Shown here one piece after another: positions 51,898 through 59,805 of a DNA stretch of 64,000 nt. The first letter of the stretch is position 1; each line of letters starts with the position of its first letter. The stretch is from Caballeronia udeis. GTDB taxonomy: Bacteria; Pseudomonadota; Gammaproteobacteria; Burkholderiales; Burkholderiaceae. The notes beneath the pieces were generated by a model. That model saw only the letters and a program-made list of their open reading frames with translations, had not been told where the DNA came from and did no database searches. The DNA lies in assembly GCF_001544555.2 (NCBI RefSeq), contig NZ_FCOK02000020.1, forward strand, positions 62,001 through 126,000, written 5' to 3'. The position numbers and the translations under genes were made by a program.

Positions 51898-53043
51898 ATG
51901 CCGTATGTTTCGCAGACCAGACACATCGATCGCGTGCGCAACGTGATAGAAGGCCGCATGAGCAGCCCCGGTGCCGATGCGTCGCGGCTCGCGTCTTCGT
52001 ACAGGCGGTCGCTGGAGCAATATCATCTCGACCCGGGCGCGACCATGGGTCCACGCATCCTGACCGTTCCCGAATTGCGCGATGTCCAGCAGCGCGAGGA
52101 AACCGTGCTGCGTGCGTCCGGTCAATGTCTTTCGCGACTGCATGAAACCGTACGCGAAGCCGACTACTGCGTGATGCTGACCGATGCCGCGGGCGTCACT
52201 ATTGACTACCGGGTGGATCGTGATCGCCGCCACGAATTCAAGCGCGCGGGTTTGTATCCCGGTTCGTGCTGGTCCGAGCGCGAAGAGGGGACATGCGGCG
52301 TGGCGTCAGTGCTGCTCGACGCCGAGGCAATCACCGTTCACAAGACCGACCACTTTCGTGCGGCATTCACTACGCTGACGTGTAGCGCATCGCCTATTTT
52401 CGGTGTGCAAGGCGAGTTGATCGGCGTGCTGGATGCATCCGCGGTGCGTTCGCCCGAAGAGCGCGAAAGCCAGCGACTGGTCAACCATATTGTTCGGCAA
52501 AGCGCGTTGCTGATTGAGGACGGCTTCTTTCTCAACGCGACCACGCATTGCTGGGTCTTGCTCGCGCACCGTAGCCGGCACTATGTTGAGGCGCAGCCGG
52601 AAATACTTATCGCGTTCGACGCTCGCGGTTACGCGATTGCAGCGAACCGGCGGGCGAAGGAATGTGTGCCGGGACTGGATCAGTTGCCGCGCCATGTCTC
52701 CGAACTCTTCGATATCCGCGCAGAACGCCTGCTCGACGCACGCCCCGGCCGCGATCTCATATCGTTCAGATTGATCGGCTCGGGCTCGCCGCTGCATGCG
52801 CGTGTCAGGCAACCTGTCATGCGCGTTTCCCGAAGCCCGGCGCCGACACCGCGCGAAGCCATTAAACCAGCGACCCAACCCGAGTTGTCGGAAGGCGAAA
52901 CGCTGGAACGCGCTCGCATTGTTGCCGCCATGACCGATGCGAAATGGCGGCCCGTCATAGCGGCGCAGGCGCTGGGCATATCGCGTGCGACCTTGTACCG
53001 GCGCATGGCAAAGTTTGGAATAGTGGCGCCCCACAGGCGCTAG
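51898..53043 (+). CDS. GAF-Fis regulator lacking the AAA+ domain (AcoR-like)
   Basis: 381 residues. Its N-terminal region matches AcoR-type sensors (SSYRRSLEQYHLDPGATMGP, YPGSCWSEREEGTCGVASVL, LTCSASPIFGVQGELIGVLD), and the C-terminus is a Fis-type HTH (VIAAQALGISRATLYRRMAK). The whole AAA+ sigma-54 activation domain, with Walker A and GAFTGA, is absent and the linker is short. It therefore cannot remodel sigma-54 holoenzyme and may work as a repressor, a sigma-70 regulator or a partner of the full-length activator upstream. Start ATG 51898 follows CGGAGG. Confidence 0.85.
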   Translation: MPYVSQTRHIDRVRNVIEGRMSSPGADASRLASSYRRSLEQYHLDPGATMGPRILTVPELRDVQQREETVLRASGQCLSRLHETVREADYCVMLTDAAGVTIDYRVDRDRRHEFKRAGLYPGSCWSEREEGTCGVASVLLDAEAITVHKTDHFRAAFTTLTCSASPIFGVQGELIGVLDASAVRSPEERESQRLVNHIVRQSALLIEDGFFLNATTHCWVLLAHRSRHYVEAQPEILIAFDARGYAIAANRRAKECVPGLDQLPRHVSELFDIRAERLLDARPGRDLISFRLIGSGSPLHARVRQPVMRVSRSPAPTPREAIKPATQPELSEGETLERARIVAAMTDAKWRPVIAAQALGISRATLYRRMAKFGIVAPHRR

Positions 53044-53067
53044 CAGCAAACAGGTGTTTTTATTTTA

Positions 53068-53091
53068 GCGGGCAAAGAACCCGCCTTTTTT
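53068..53091 (+). terminator. Rho-independent terminator after the GAF-Fis gene
   Basis: GCGGG and CCCGC pair around CAAAGAA, followed by C and six T residues. It separates the regulator from the monooxygenase gene, which must have its own promoter. Confidence 0.75.
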
Positions 53092-53141
53092 AATCGATAC
53101 CAGTCGATAGTTAGTGATCCGTATTTCATGGAGGAGCGACC

Positions 53142-54944
53142 ATGTCTGAGAAGAACCCGAACCAAACCATCTCCAACATCCTGGAGGCATTCGAAGCCGC
53201 GCTCAAGAGCGGCGACACCGCGGCGGCCGTCGCGCTATTCCAGCCCGATGGCTATTGGCGCGACCTTGTCGCGTTCACCTGGAACATCAAGACCATGGAA
53301 GGCCGCGAGCAGATTGCCGCGATGCTGGATTCTCAGTTGGCCACGGTCAAGCCGTCGAAGCTGAAGATTGCCGATAACGAAACGGCGACCGAAGGGGATG
53401 GTGTGACGCAAGCGTGGATCACGTTCGAGACCGGCGTTGCGCGCGGCACCGGTTTTATCCGCGTGAAGGACGGGAAGATCTGGACGCTGCTCACGACCAT
53501 GACCGAACTGAAGGGCCACGAAGAACCGAAGGGCTTCAAGCGGCCGATGGGCGCCGAGCACGGCGCGCGTACCAACCGCACCAGCTGGAAGGAGAATCGC
53601 CAGACTGAACTGGAGACGCTGGGTTATGACAAGCAGCCGTATTGCCTGGTCGTGGGCGGCGGGCAGGGCGGCATTGCGTTAGGTGCGCGGCTGCGGCAAC
53701 TGGGCGTGCCGGCAATCATTGTCGATAAGAACGAGCGGCCCGGAGATGCCTGGCGTGCTCGTTATAAAACGCTGTGCCTGCATGATCCGGTCTGGTATGA
53801 CCACATGCCGTACCTGCCGTTCCCGGACAACTGGCCGGTGTTTTCGCCGAAGGACAAGATTGGCGACTGGCTCGAGATGTACACGAAAGTGATGGAGCTG
53901 AACTACTGGGGGTCGACCACGTGCAAGTCCGCCCAATACGATGAAACTGCGGGCGAGTGGATCGTGGAGGTCGAGCGTGGTGGAGAAATGCTGACGCTTC
54001 GACCGAAGCAACTCGTGCTGGCAACCGGCATGTCGGGTAAGCCGAATCTGCCGAAGTTCAAGGGCATGGATGTGTTCAAGGGCGAGCAGCATCATTCGTC
54101 GAAACATCCCGGACCGGACGCTTACAAGGGCAAGAAAGTGGTTGTGATCGGCGCCAACAATTCCGCACACGATATATGCGGCGCGCTGTGGGAAGCGGGT
54201 GTGGACGTGACCATGGTGCAGCGTTCATCCACGCATATAGTGAAGTCTGATTCGCTTATGGATCTGGCGCTGGGCGATCTTTACTCCGAGCGCGCGGTGG
54301 CGGCGGGCATGACAACCATGAAGGCCGACCTGACGTTCGCATCCATTCCGTACAAGATCCTGCACGAGTTCCAGATCCCCGTTTATAAAGCGATCAAGGA
54401 GCGTGATGCCGAGTTTTATGACCGGCTGGAGAAGCGCGGTTTCATGCTCGATTTCGGCGATGACGACTCGGGACTCTTCATGAAATATCTGCGGCGCGGG
54501 TCGGGTTATTACATCGATGTGGGTGCGGCGGACCTGGTTGCAGACGGCAAGATCAAGCTGAAGAGCGGAGTCGATGTCGCGGAGTTGAAGGAGCATTCGG
54601 TCGTGCTCAGCGACGGCAGCGAACTTGAAGCGGATCTGGTTGTGTACGCGACCGGTTATGGATCGATGAACGGCTGGGCTGCGGATCTCATCTCGCGCGA
54701 GGTGGCGGACAAGGTGGGCAAGGTGTGGGGATTGGGATCGAATACGACCAAGGACCCGGGGCCGTGGGAAGGCGAGCAGCGCAACATGTGGAAACCTACG
54801 CAGCAGCAGGCATTGTGGTTCCATGGCGGGAATTTGCACCAGTCGCGGCATTACTCGCAGTATTTATCGCTGCAACTGAAGGCGCGGATGGAGGGGATTC
54901 CAACGCCGGTGTTCGGGTTGCAGGAGGTGCATCATTTGTCGTGA
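53142..54944 (+). CDS. NTF2-like/flavin monooxygenase fusion protein
   Basis: 600 residues. Residues about 10-125 are an NTF2/SnoaL-like cone domain (ALKSGDTAAAVALFQPDGYW, GVARGTGFIRVKDGKIWTLL). From about residue 170 a group B flavin monooxygenase follows: FAD motif LVVGGGQGGIALGARLRQLG, an FMO-like FKGEQHHSSKH, a second dinucleotide motif VVVIGANNSAHDI (GANNSA instead of G-x-G-x-x-G), and VYATGYGSM. The enzyme probably uses NADPH and oxygen on a small carbonyl or heteroatom substrate. GGAGGAG precedes the ATG. Being next to aldehyde-metabolism regulators suggests a linked pathway, unproven. Confidence 0.87.
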   Translation: MSEKNPNQTISNILEAFEAALKSGDTAAAVALFQPDGYWRDLVAFTWNIKTMEGREQIAAMLDSQLATVKPSKLKIADNETATEGDGVTQAWITFETGVARGTGFIRVKDGKIWTLLTTMTELKGHEEPKGFKRPMGAEHGARTNRTSWKENRQTELETLGYDKQPYCLVVGGGQGGIALGARLRQLGVPAIIVDKNERPGDAWRARYKTLCLHDPVWYDHMPYLPFPDNWPVFSPKDKIGDWLEMYTKVMELNYWGSTTCKSAQYDETAGEWIVEVERGGEMLTLRPKQLVLATGMSGKPNLPKFKGMDVFKGEQHHSSKHPGPDAYKGKKVVVIGANNSAHDICGALWEAGVDVTMVQRSSTHIVKSDSLMDLALGDLYSERAVAAGMTTMKADLTFASIPYKILHEFQIPVYKAIKERDAEFYDRLEKRGFMLDFGDDDSGLFMKYLRRGSGYYIDVGAADLVADGKIKLKSGVDVAELKEHSVVLSDGSELEADLVVYATGYGSMNGWAADLISREVADKVGKVWGLGSNTTKDPGPWEGEQRNMWKPTQQQALWFHGGNLHQSRHYSQYLSLQLKARMEGIPTPVFGLQEVHHLS

Positions 54945-55141
54945 TGCCGGGCTGTGGCCGGCGGTGGTCGATTGTTTATCGATTGCTGCCGGACACGCGC
55001 CAGGAGTGGGAGGCCGCTAGCGGTGGGACGGTCAAGTTGGCTTTTACGTTGCACGAAGTAGTAATCTTCGTTATTGGATAGGGAACAAGGGCAATACGAT
55101 CAACTGACAATACAACTTGAGCAACTTGAGGAGCCGAGCCA

Positions 55142-55834
55142 ATGGGAAGCACCAGCGCAGTTGTGGCGGCCGCGGTCGCCTTCGTAGGCGGGCATTTTCT
55201 CTTGTCGCATCCGCTGCGCAAGCGTTTGGTCGACGCAATTGGCGAAACCGGGTTCCAGGGCGCCTATTCGGTGGTCGCAATCCTGACGTTCGGCTGGATG
55301 ATCCTGGCGTACCGCCGTGCGCCCCTGACTGCGCCGCTATGGCCGGCAGGAAATGTTCTCTGGGCGATTGTGACCGTAGTCATGCTTATCGCGTCAATCC
55401 TCTTGATGGGTTCTCTGATCCGCAACCCGGCGCTTCCCACTGGCGGCCGGCCCGCCGCATTCCCGGAAACGGCGCGCGGCGTGTTCGCGGTGACACGCCA
55501 CCCGATGAATTGGTCGTTCGCCCTTTGGGGGCTGTGCCACATCGCAGTGTTCCCGGTGACCAAGAGCATCATCGTCGCAACGGCTATCGTCATTCTCGCG
55601 CTCGTTGGCTCCGCATTGCTGGACCGGAAGAAGGAGCGGCTGCAACCCGATCTCTGGCCCGTATGGGAGTCGAAGACGAGCTACGTGCCATTTGCGGCGA
55701 TCGCCGCCGGCCGTGCGCGGCTGGGCGGGTTCGGCCCGCACGCGATCTTGGGCGGCCTCCTCGTCTGGCTCGTATCGACCTGGGCTCATCTCCCACTTGC
55801 GGGTTGGGCCGCAGGCATCTGGCGCTGGCTGTAG
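55142..55834 (+). CDS. NnrU family membrane protein
   Basis: 230 residues with about six membrane helices. AFVGGHFLLSHPLRKRLVDA near the start and VFAVTRHPMNWSFALWGLCH in the middle are typical of the NnrU/isoprenylcysteine methyltransferase-like membrane fold. The family name comes from nitric oxide metabolism, but no denitrification genes are nearby and function here is unknown. The gene starts after GAGGAGCCGAGCC and ends 23 bp before the converging SDR gene. Confidence 0.85.
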   Translation: MGSTSAVVAAAVAFVGGHFLLSHPLRKRLVDAIGETGFQGAYSVVAILTFGWMILAYRRAPLTAPLWPAGNVLWAIVTVVMLIASILLMGSLIRNPALPTGGRPAAFPETARGVFAVTRHPMNWSFALWGLCHIAVFPVTKSIIVATAIVILALVGSALLDRKKERLQPDLWPVWESKTSYVPFAAIAAGRARLGGFGPHAILGGLLVWLVSTWAHLPLAGWAAGIWRWL

Positions 55835-55857
55835 CCGCATTTGCAGCGACGTTATGT

Positions 55858-56745
55858 CTATACGTAGCGCATCTCTTCGAGATCGGCGATCAGTCCCGGA
55901 CCCGTTGGCCGCCATGCCAGTCGTTCCTGCGTGAGCGCGCTGGATGCTGGCATGTCCCGGCCGACGAATGGACCGAGCCAATCGAAATGCGCGGATGCAT
56001 CTGCCGCGGCAATGCTCTTGACCGGTACGTTCAGGCCACGGCCAATGACTTCAGCGATCGTCCGCAGCGGTATGCCTTCTTCGGCGACCGCATGGTATCG
56101 GCTGCCTGCCACGCCTTTTTGCAACGCCAGAATGTAGAGGCGGGCTGCGTCGCTGAGGTGCACTGCAGCCCAGCGGTTGAGTCCGTCGTCGACATAGGCA
56201 GAAACGCCCTTCTCTCGAGCCAGTTCAATCATTGGGCTGATGAGCCCCTGCTTAACGGGATTGTGGACTTGCGGAAGGCGCACCACCGACACGTTGACGC
56301 CACGCTGTGCTAGCGCAACAGCGGCTACCTCCGACTCCTTGCGGGGGTTCGGCTGATCGGGATTAAAGTTGTCTTCAATAGCGGGCTTGCCGTGCGCGGA
56401 GGCACCCAGCATGGCAACGGAGGTAATGACAAAAGGGCGGTCCGAGCCGTGCAGCGTGGAACCCATTGCTTCAACGGCTTGCCGGTCTGCCTCACAGTTC
56501 GCCAGGAACTTCGAAAAGTCGTGATTGAAAGCCGTGTGGATGACCCCGTCCGCCAGCTCTGCGCCGCGGCGCAGGCTGTCGAGATCCTCAATATCGCCAC
56601 GGTGCACTTCGGCTCCAACGGAGGCGAGCGACCGGGCACCCTCCTCCGAGCGCGTCAGTCCAAGCACCCGATGGCCGGCGTTGATGAGTTCGCGAACAAT
56701 GGCCGTACCCAGAAAACCGGTGGCGCCGGTAACAAAAATACGCAT
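55858..56745 (-). CDS. NAD(P)-dependent SDR oxidoreductase (extended/atypical type)
   Basis: 295 residues. The N-terminus MRIFVTGATGFLGTAIVREL carries the G-x-x-G-x-x-G cofactor motif, followed by VLGLTRSEEGARSL. Downstream are FVITSVAMLGASAHGKPAIE and VVRLPQVHNPVKQG. It resembles NAD-dependent epimerase-like proteins annotated as SDR family oxidoreductases; the usual Y-x-x-x-K active-site pair is not obvious, as in the atypical group. ATG 56745 follows AAAGGCG. Divergent from an AraC regulator with a palindrome between the two. Confidence 0.85.
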   Translation of the reverse strand: MRIFVTGATGFLGTAIVRELINAGHRVLGLTRSEEGARSLASVGAEVHRGDIEDLDSLRRGAELADGVIHTAFNHDFSKFLANCEADRQAVEAMGSTLHGSDRPFVITSVAMLGASAHGKPAIEDNFNPDQPNPRKESEVAAVALAQRGVNVSVVRLPQVHNPVKQGLISPMIELAREKGVSAYVDDGLNRWAAVHLSDAARLYILALQKGVAGSRYHAVAEEGIPLRTIAEVIGRGLNVPVKSIAAADASAHFDWLGPFVGRDMPASSALTQERLAWRPTGPGLIADLEEMRYV

Positions 56746-56818
56746 GATGAATTCGCCTTTACGTGGGTTGAGGGCTGCAGTCGCAGTCCAACGATGTCTA
56801 CTGTAGGTTCTGCCCGTG

Positions 56819-56836
56819 ATACGATCAATGTCGTAT
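56819..56836. promoter_or_regulatory. Palindrome between SDR and AraC genes
   Basis: ATACGA and TCGTAT are inverted around a 6-bp centre, in the middle of the divergent promoter region. It is a plausible AraC-type or other operator. Confidence 0.45.
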
Positions 56837-56871
56837 AGTCCGTATTTTTGGATCAATCGTCCGGAAATCGT

Positions 56872-57816
56872 ATGGACCCACTCTCAGACCTGTTGTCTTT
56901 GCTGAAACCTCGGAGCCTTGTATCGGGCGGTGTTGCAATGAGCCGCAACAGGGCGATTCAATGGCCAAAACATGACGGCATCAAATGCTATGCCGTGGTC
57001 TCCGGTCAATGCTGGCTATCGGTGGATGGCGTTACCGATCCTGTGCTTCTCACGGCTGGCGAGTGCTACGTGTTGCCGCCGGGGCCACCTTTCCGCCTTG
57101 CCACTGACCTCTCGGTAAAACCGGTTGACTACCAACTGCTGCGCGTAGCGGGGGGATTGAGTACCGATATCTCCGGCAGCGAAGGAGAGGGTTGTTATCT
57201 CGTCGGCGGCCACTTTCTACTCACCGGTGGCCACGCCGACATGCTGTTGGGCTCGCTGCCGCCTATCGTGCATATCCGCAAGGACCTGGATAAGGCGGCG
57301 ATGCGCTGGTCGCTGGAGCGCATGACCGAAGAGGTACGCGACCGGCAACCGGGAGGATCTTTGATCGCACAGCAACTCGCCTACATGATGCTGGTTCAAG
57401 CACTGCGGCTGCACCTGGCCGACAGTGGGAGTGCAGGCGTTGGCTGGCTCTTCGCTTTGGCGGATAAACAGATGAGCGCAGCACTCACCTGCATGCACGA
57501 CGACCCGGGACATCCGTGGACGTTACAGACGCTGGCCGCGCGTATAGGCATTTCGCGCTCGAATTTTGCGCTGCGCTTCAAGGAGACGGTTGGAACTTCA
57601 CCCATGGAATACCTGACACGCTGGCGAATGCTGTTGGCATGCGATCGGTTGAAGAATTCAGGCGACTCGATTCCTCGTATTGCCGCGTCACTGGGCTACG
57701 AGTCCGAAAGCGCGTTCGGCAAGGCTTTCAAACGCGTCATAGGCTGTTCGCCGAGGCAGCATAGCCGGCAGACCACGCCTGCTACGTCGCCGCCACTGGT
57801 CGGGGTTGGACTTTGA
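56872..57816 (+). CDS. AraC family transcriptional regulator (cupin type)
   Basis: 314 residues. It opens MDPLSDLLSLLKPRSLVSGG, a very common start of Cupin_6-type AraC regulators, with the cupin ending at AGECYVLPPGPPFRLA. The C-terminal HTH pair is LQTLAARIGISRSNFALRFK and IPRIAASLGYESESAFGKAF. A TTG at 56848 in the same frame is less likely. It probably controls the divergent SDR gene; regulators with this start often govern such oxidoreductases. Confidence 0.9.
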   Translation: MDPLSDLLSLLKPRSLVSGGVAMSRNRAIQWPKHDGIKCYAVVSGQCWLSVDGVTDPVLLTAGECYVLPPGPPFRLATDLSVKPVDYQLLRVAGGLSTDISGSEGEGCYLVGGHFLLTGGHADMLLGSLPPIVHIRKDLDKAAMRWSLERMTEEVRDRQPGGSLIAQQLAYMMLVQALRLHLADSGSAGVGWLFALADKQMSAALTCMHDDPGHPWTLQTLAARIGISRSNFALRFKETVGTSPMEYLTRWRMLLACDRLKNSGDSIPRIAASLGYESESAFGKAFKRVIGCSPRQHSRQTTPATSPPLVGVGL

Positions 57817-57875
57817 TTTGAGCAATGGTTGCTGCAAGAGACCCGGTTTTGACTTGATCTGATGACAGTCACCTC

Positions 57876-57892
57876 ACCTGGCTAAACCAGGT
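57876..57892 (+). terminator. Short hairpin after the AraC gene
   Basis: ACCTGG and CCAGGT pair around CTAAA, 60 bp past the AraC stop. No U-run. The remaining 200 bp up to the cupin gene show nothing recognisable. Confidence 0.35.
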
Positions 57893-58096
57893 TCGAAAGG
57901 ACGCGCGGGAATCCATCCACGGACTCGACCTGCCGGGAGGCGATCGCCTTTGGAAGTCTTGTTCACCGCTGCGTACTCAGGTGTTGTCCCGGTTACTAAC
58001 CCCCCGTTCGTGGTGTGACAATCGATCAGTAACTTACCACCCCATGGTGCTGTTGCCGTGCGCATCAATCGCCGCTCAACCAAAATGGAACGGACC

Positions 58097-58561
58097 ATGC
58101 ATCGCCATATCTATCTTGCGGCTATTCCCGTTGCCTTTGCTGCGGGCTTGTTTGTGTCTCACCTGAGCACGCCGGCCCGAGCTCAGGCGCCGGATAACAA
58201 GGTCACGGCGCAAATCATAGATCTGACGGCGTTGACTGATGCTGATCTCGGCGCACAGATTCCGAACATGGGAACCTTGCGTTCAAAGGGCGTGGTAGTG
58301 ACACCGAACGGAACCATTGCGGTGCAGACAGGCAACGTGCCCAGGCATACTCACATGGGCTCCGACGAAATCCAGTATGTGATTTCGGGAAACGGCACTT
58401 TCTGGCTTGGAAACGAGCAGCGCCAGATTCACCCCGGGGACCTGATCATTATCCCGAAGGGGACGGCCCATGCCGGAGCCCAGCCGACAAGTGGGGAGTT
58501 CAAGGTCCTCTCGATCAAATTGCCGCCGCAAGCTCCGGGCGACATGCAAATGGTGCCCTGA
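58097..58561 (+). CDS. Exported cupin-domain protein
   Basis: 154 residues. A signal peptide or membrane anchor covers about residues 1-28 (HRHIYLAAIPVAFAAGLFVS). A single cupin follows, with metal-ligand pattern H-x-H in VPRHTHMGSDEIQYVISGNG and the second motif PGDLIIIPKGTAHAG. The histidines and glutamate expected for metal binding are present. ATG 58097 with GGAACGG upstream is preferred to ATG 58085. The catalysed reaction is unknown. It stands alone. Confidence 0.8.
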   Translation: MHRHIYLAAIPVAFAAGLFVSHLSTPARAQAPDNKVTAQIIDLTALTDADLGAQIPNMGTLRSKGVVVTPNGTIAVQTGNVPRHTHMGSDEIQYVISGNGTFWLGNEQRQIHPGDLIIIPKGTAHAGAQPTSGEFKVLSIKLPPQAPGDMQMVP

Positions 58562-58693
58562 GACGCGGGGCGCGGTACTGGAGAGTTGACACGCGTTTTT
58601 CGCGGCAGAGTAGCCACGATGTCCGGTTCGAACGACCAGTTCTGGTCAAGTTCGCACCATAATGAATATTTATAGAGGAATCCGAACAGACAA

Positions 58694-59434
58694 TTAGTCG
58701 GCCTGAACCCACCGGCCAGAATCCGGGCACACAATGACCCGTGCGCCGTTCAGCCGGACTTGCTCTTCATCCAGTTGCAGCGCGGTTGAAGGGGAGGTGT
58801 CCAAGGTAATCCCAAGTGCGTGGCCAACATGGGCGTCTTCAATGGGGAGTTCCCACGTCAGGAATATTTGGGTCCAATCCTGGTCCGGCGCGAAGTCGGC
58901 CGCACTAAAACCGCTGCTGTGGCGTTGAATGACGCCATGAGGTCGGCCGGTATCGAATATCACAGCCGTACCCCGGGTCAAAGGGATTCGATGACCTGTT
59001 GAGGGGAAATGCAAGTCCAGACCCTTGTCTTCGCTCATGAAGAGATTGCAAAAGGCCGAACCGCCATATTGCGCACCGTCATGGTGGTACTTCGCGCCGC
59101 GGCAGGCCATGAGCGCTACGTCGCTGGAGGCAAGCACCTCGGGCAGTCCAAGCGCGCGTGTCCAGTCGGACGCCGCTTGTACGCAGCGCTTATAGTCCGG
59201 CCAGCGCGCTCGTGCTCGTGCCAAAGGCAGTTCCTCGACGTCTCCGGGTTCCAGGACCAGGCGCGTCGCTATCTCCCTTTCCCAATCCGCAAGCAGACGT
59301 GCAGAGGGCACAGGCACGTCGACCGTGCCGGTCAGCACGATGTCACTCACGCCGCGACTGCGGATGGCGTCGCCGCTCCAGAAATAGGAAGTGAGGATGT
59401 CCCGCATTCGATGCCGTTGAGGAAGGTAACTCAT
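58694..59434 (-). CDS. Putative 2OG-Fe(II) oxygenase-like protein
   Basis: 246 residues. The core KYHHDGAQYGGSAFCNLFMS carries an H-x-D pair and FDTGRPHGVIQR could give the distal histidine of a 2-oxoglutarate/Fe(II) dioxygenase facial triad; the order and about 60-residue spacing fit that fold. No trusted family motif beyond this was recognised, so the call is tentative. It is a stand-alone gene convergent with the cupin gene. Confidence 0.55.
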   Translation of the reverse strand: MSYLPQRHRMRDILTSYFWSGDAIRSRGVSDIVLTGTVDVPVPSARLLADWEREIATRLVLEPGDVEELPLARARARWPDYKRCVQAASDWTRALGLPEVLASSDVALMACRGAKYHHDGAQYGGSAFCNLFMSEDKGLDLHFPSTGHRIPLTRGTAVIFDTGRPHGVIQRHSSGFSAADFAPDQDWTQIFLTWELPIEDAHVGHALGITLDTSPSTALQLDEEQVRLNGARVIVCPDSGRWVQAD

Positions 59435-59805
59435 CCATTGTAATAGGGCTGCCCGCGCAAGCAGCGGGTGATTTTCTGGGGCGTTGACAATCGGTAGTGC
59501 TTGGCGAGCCTTGCTCTATCCCTTCGATACCTATCGTCCAGTTTATTGTGCCGCTTGTATCAACGGCGCGTCAGCATCTCGTCGGCTACGCCCTGAAATT
59601 CTTGCTACATAATGGGTGTTGTCAAGCGGTGGCTTAGCTGTAGATCCTTTCGTATTAATTCGCCCTATGCACTCCATTGACGGCGACTTTTACCCCGGCG
59701 TGTTTTCCACCGTAGAATTGTATCGATAACTAAATCCACTAAAGGTCAGGGCGGGTCGTGCCGTTATCAATACCGTATCGTTGGTCGAACACAGCGGGGT
59801 AAGCG
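59435..59805. other. Intergenic region before the cytochrome-dehydrogenase gene
   Basis: 371 bp with no gene or striking repeat seen. AT-rich stretches near 59650-59750 may include the promoter of the downstream gene. Confidence 0.45.

Noticed and set aside
55117-56313. 398-codon plus-strand frame over nnrU and the SDR gene
   Set aside because: Overlaps two well-supported genes and has low-quality composition.
57890-57960. GGTTCGAA sequence as a possible tRNA T-arm
   Set aside because: No acceptor stem, D-arm or anticodon arm can be built around it.
57874-58098. 74-codon minus-strand ORF before the cupin gene
   Set aside because: Overlaps the start of the cupin gene, has no ribosome-binding site evidence and no recognisable sequence.
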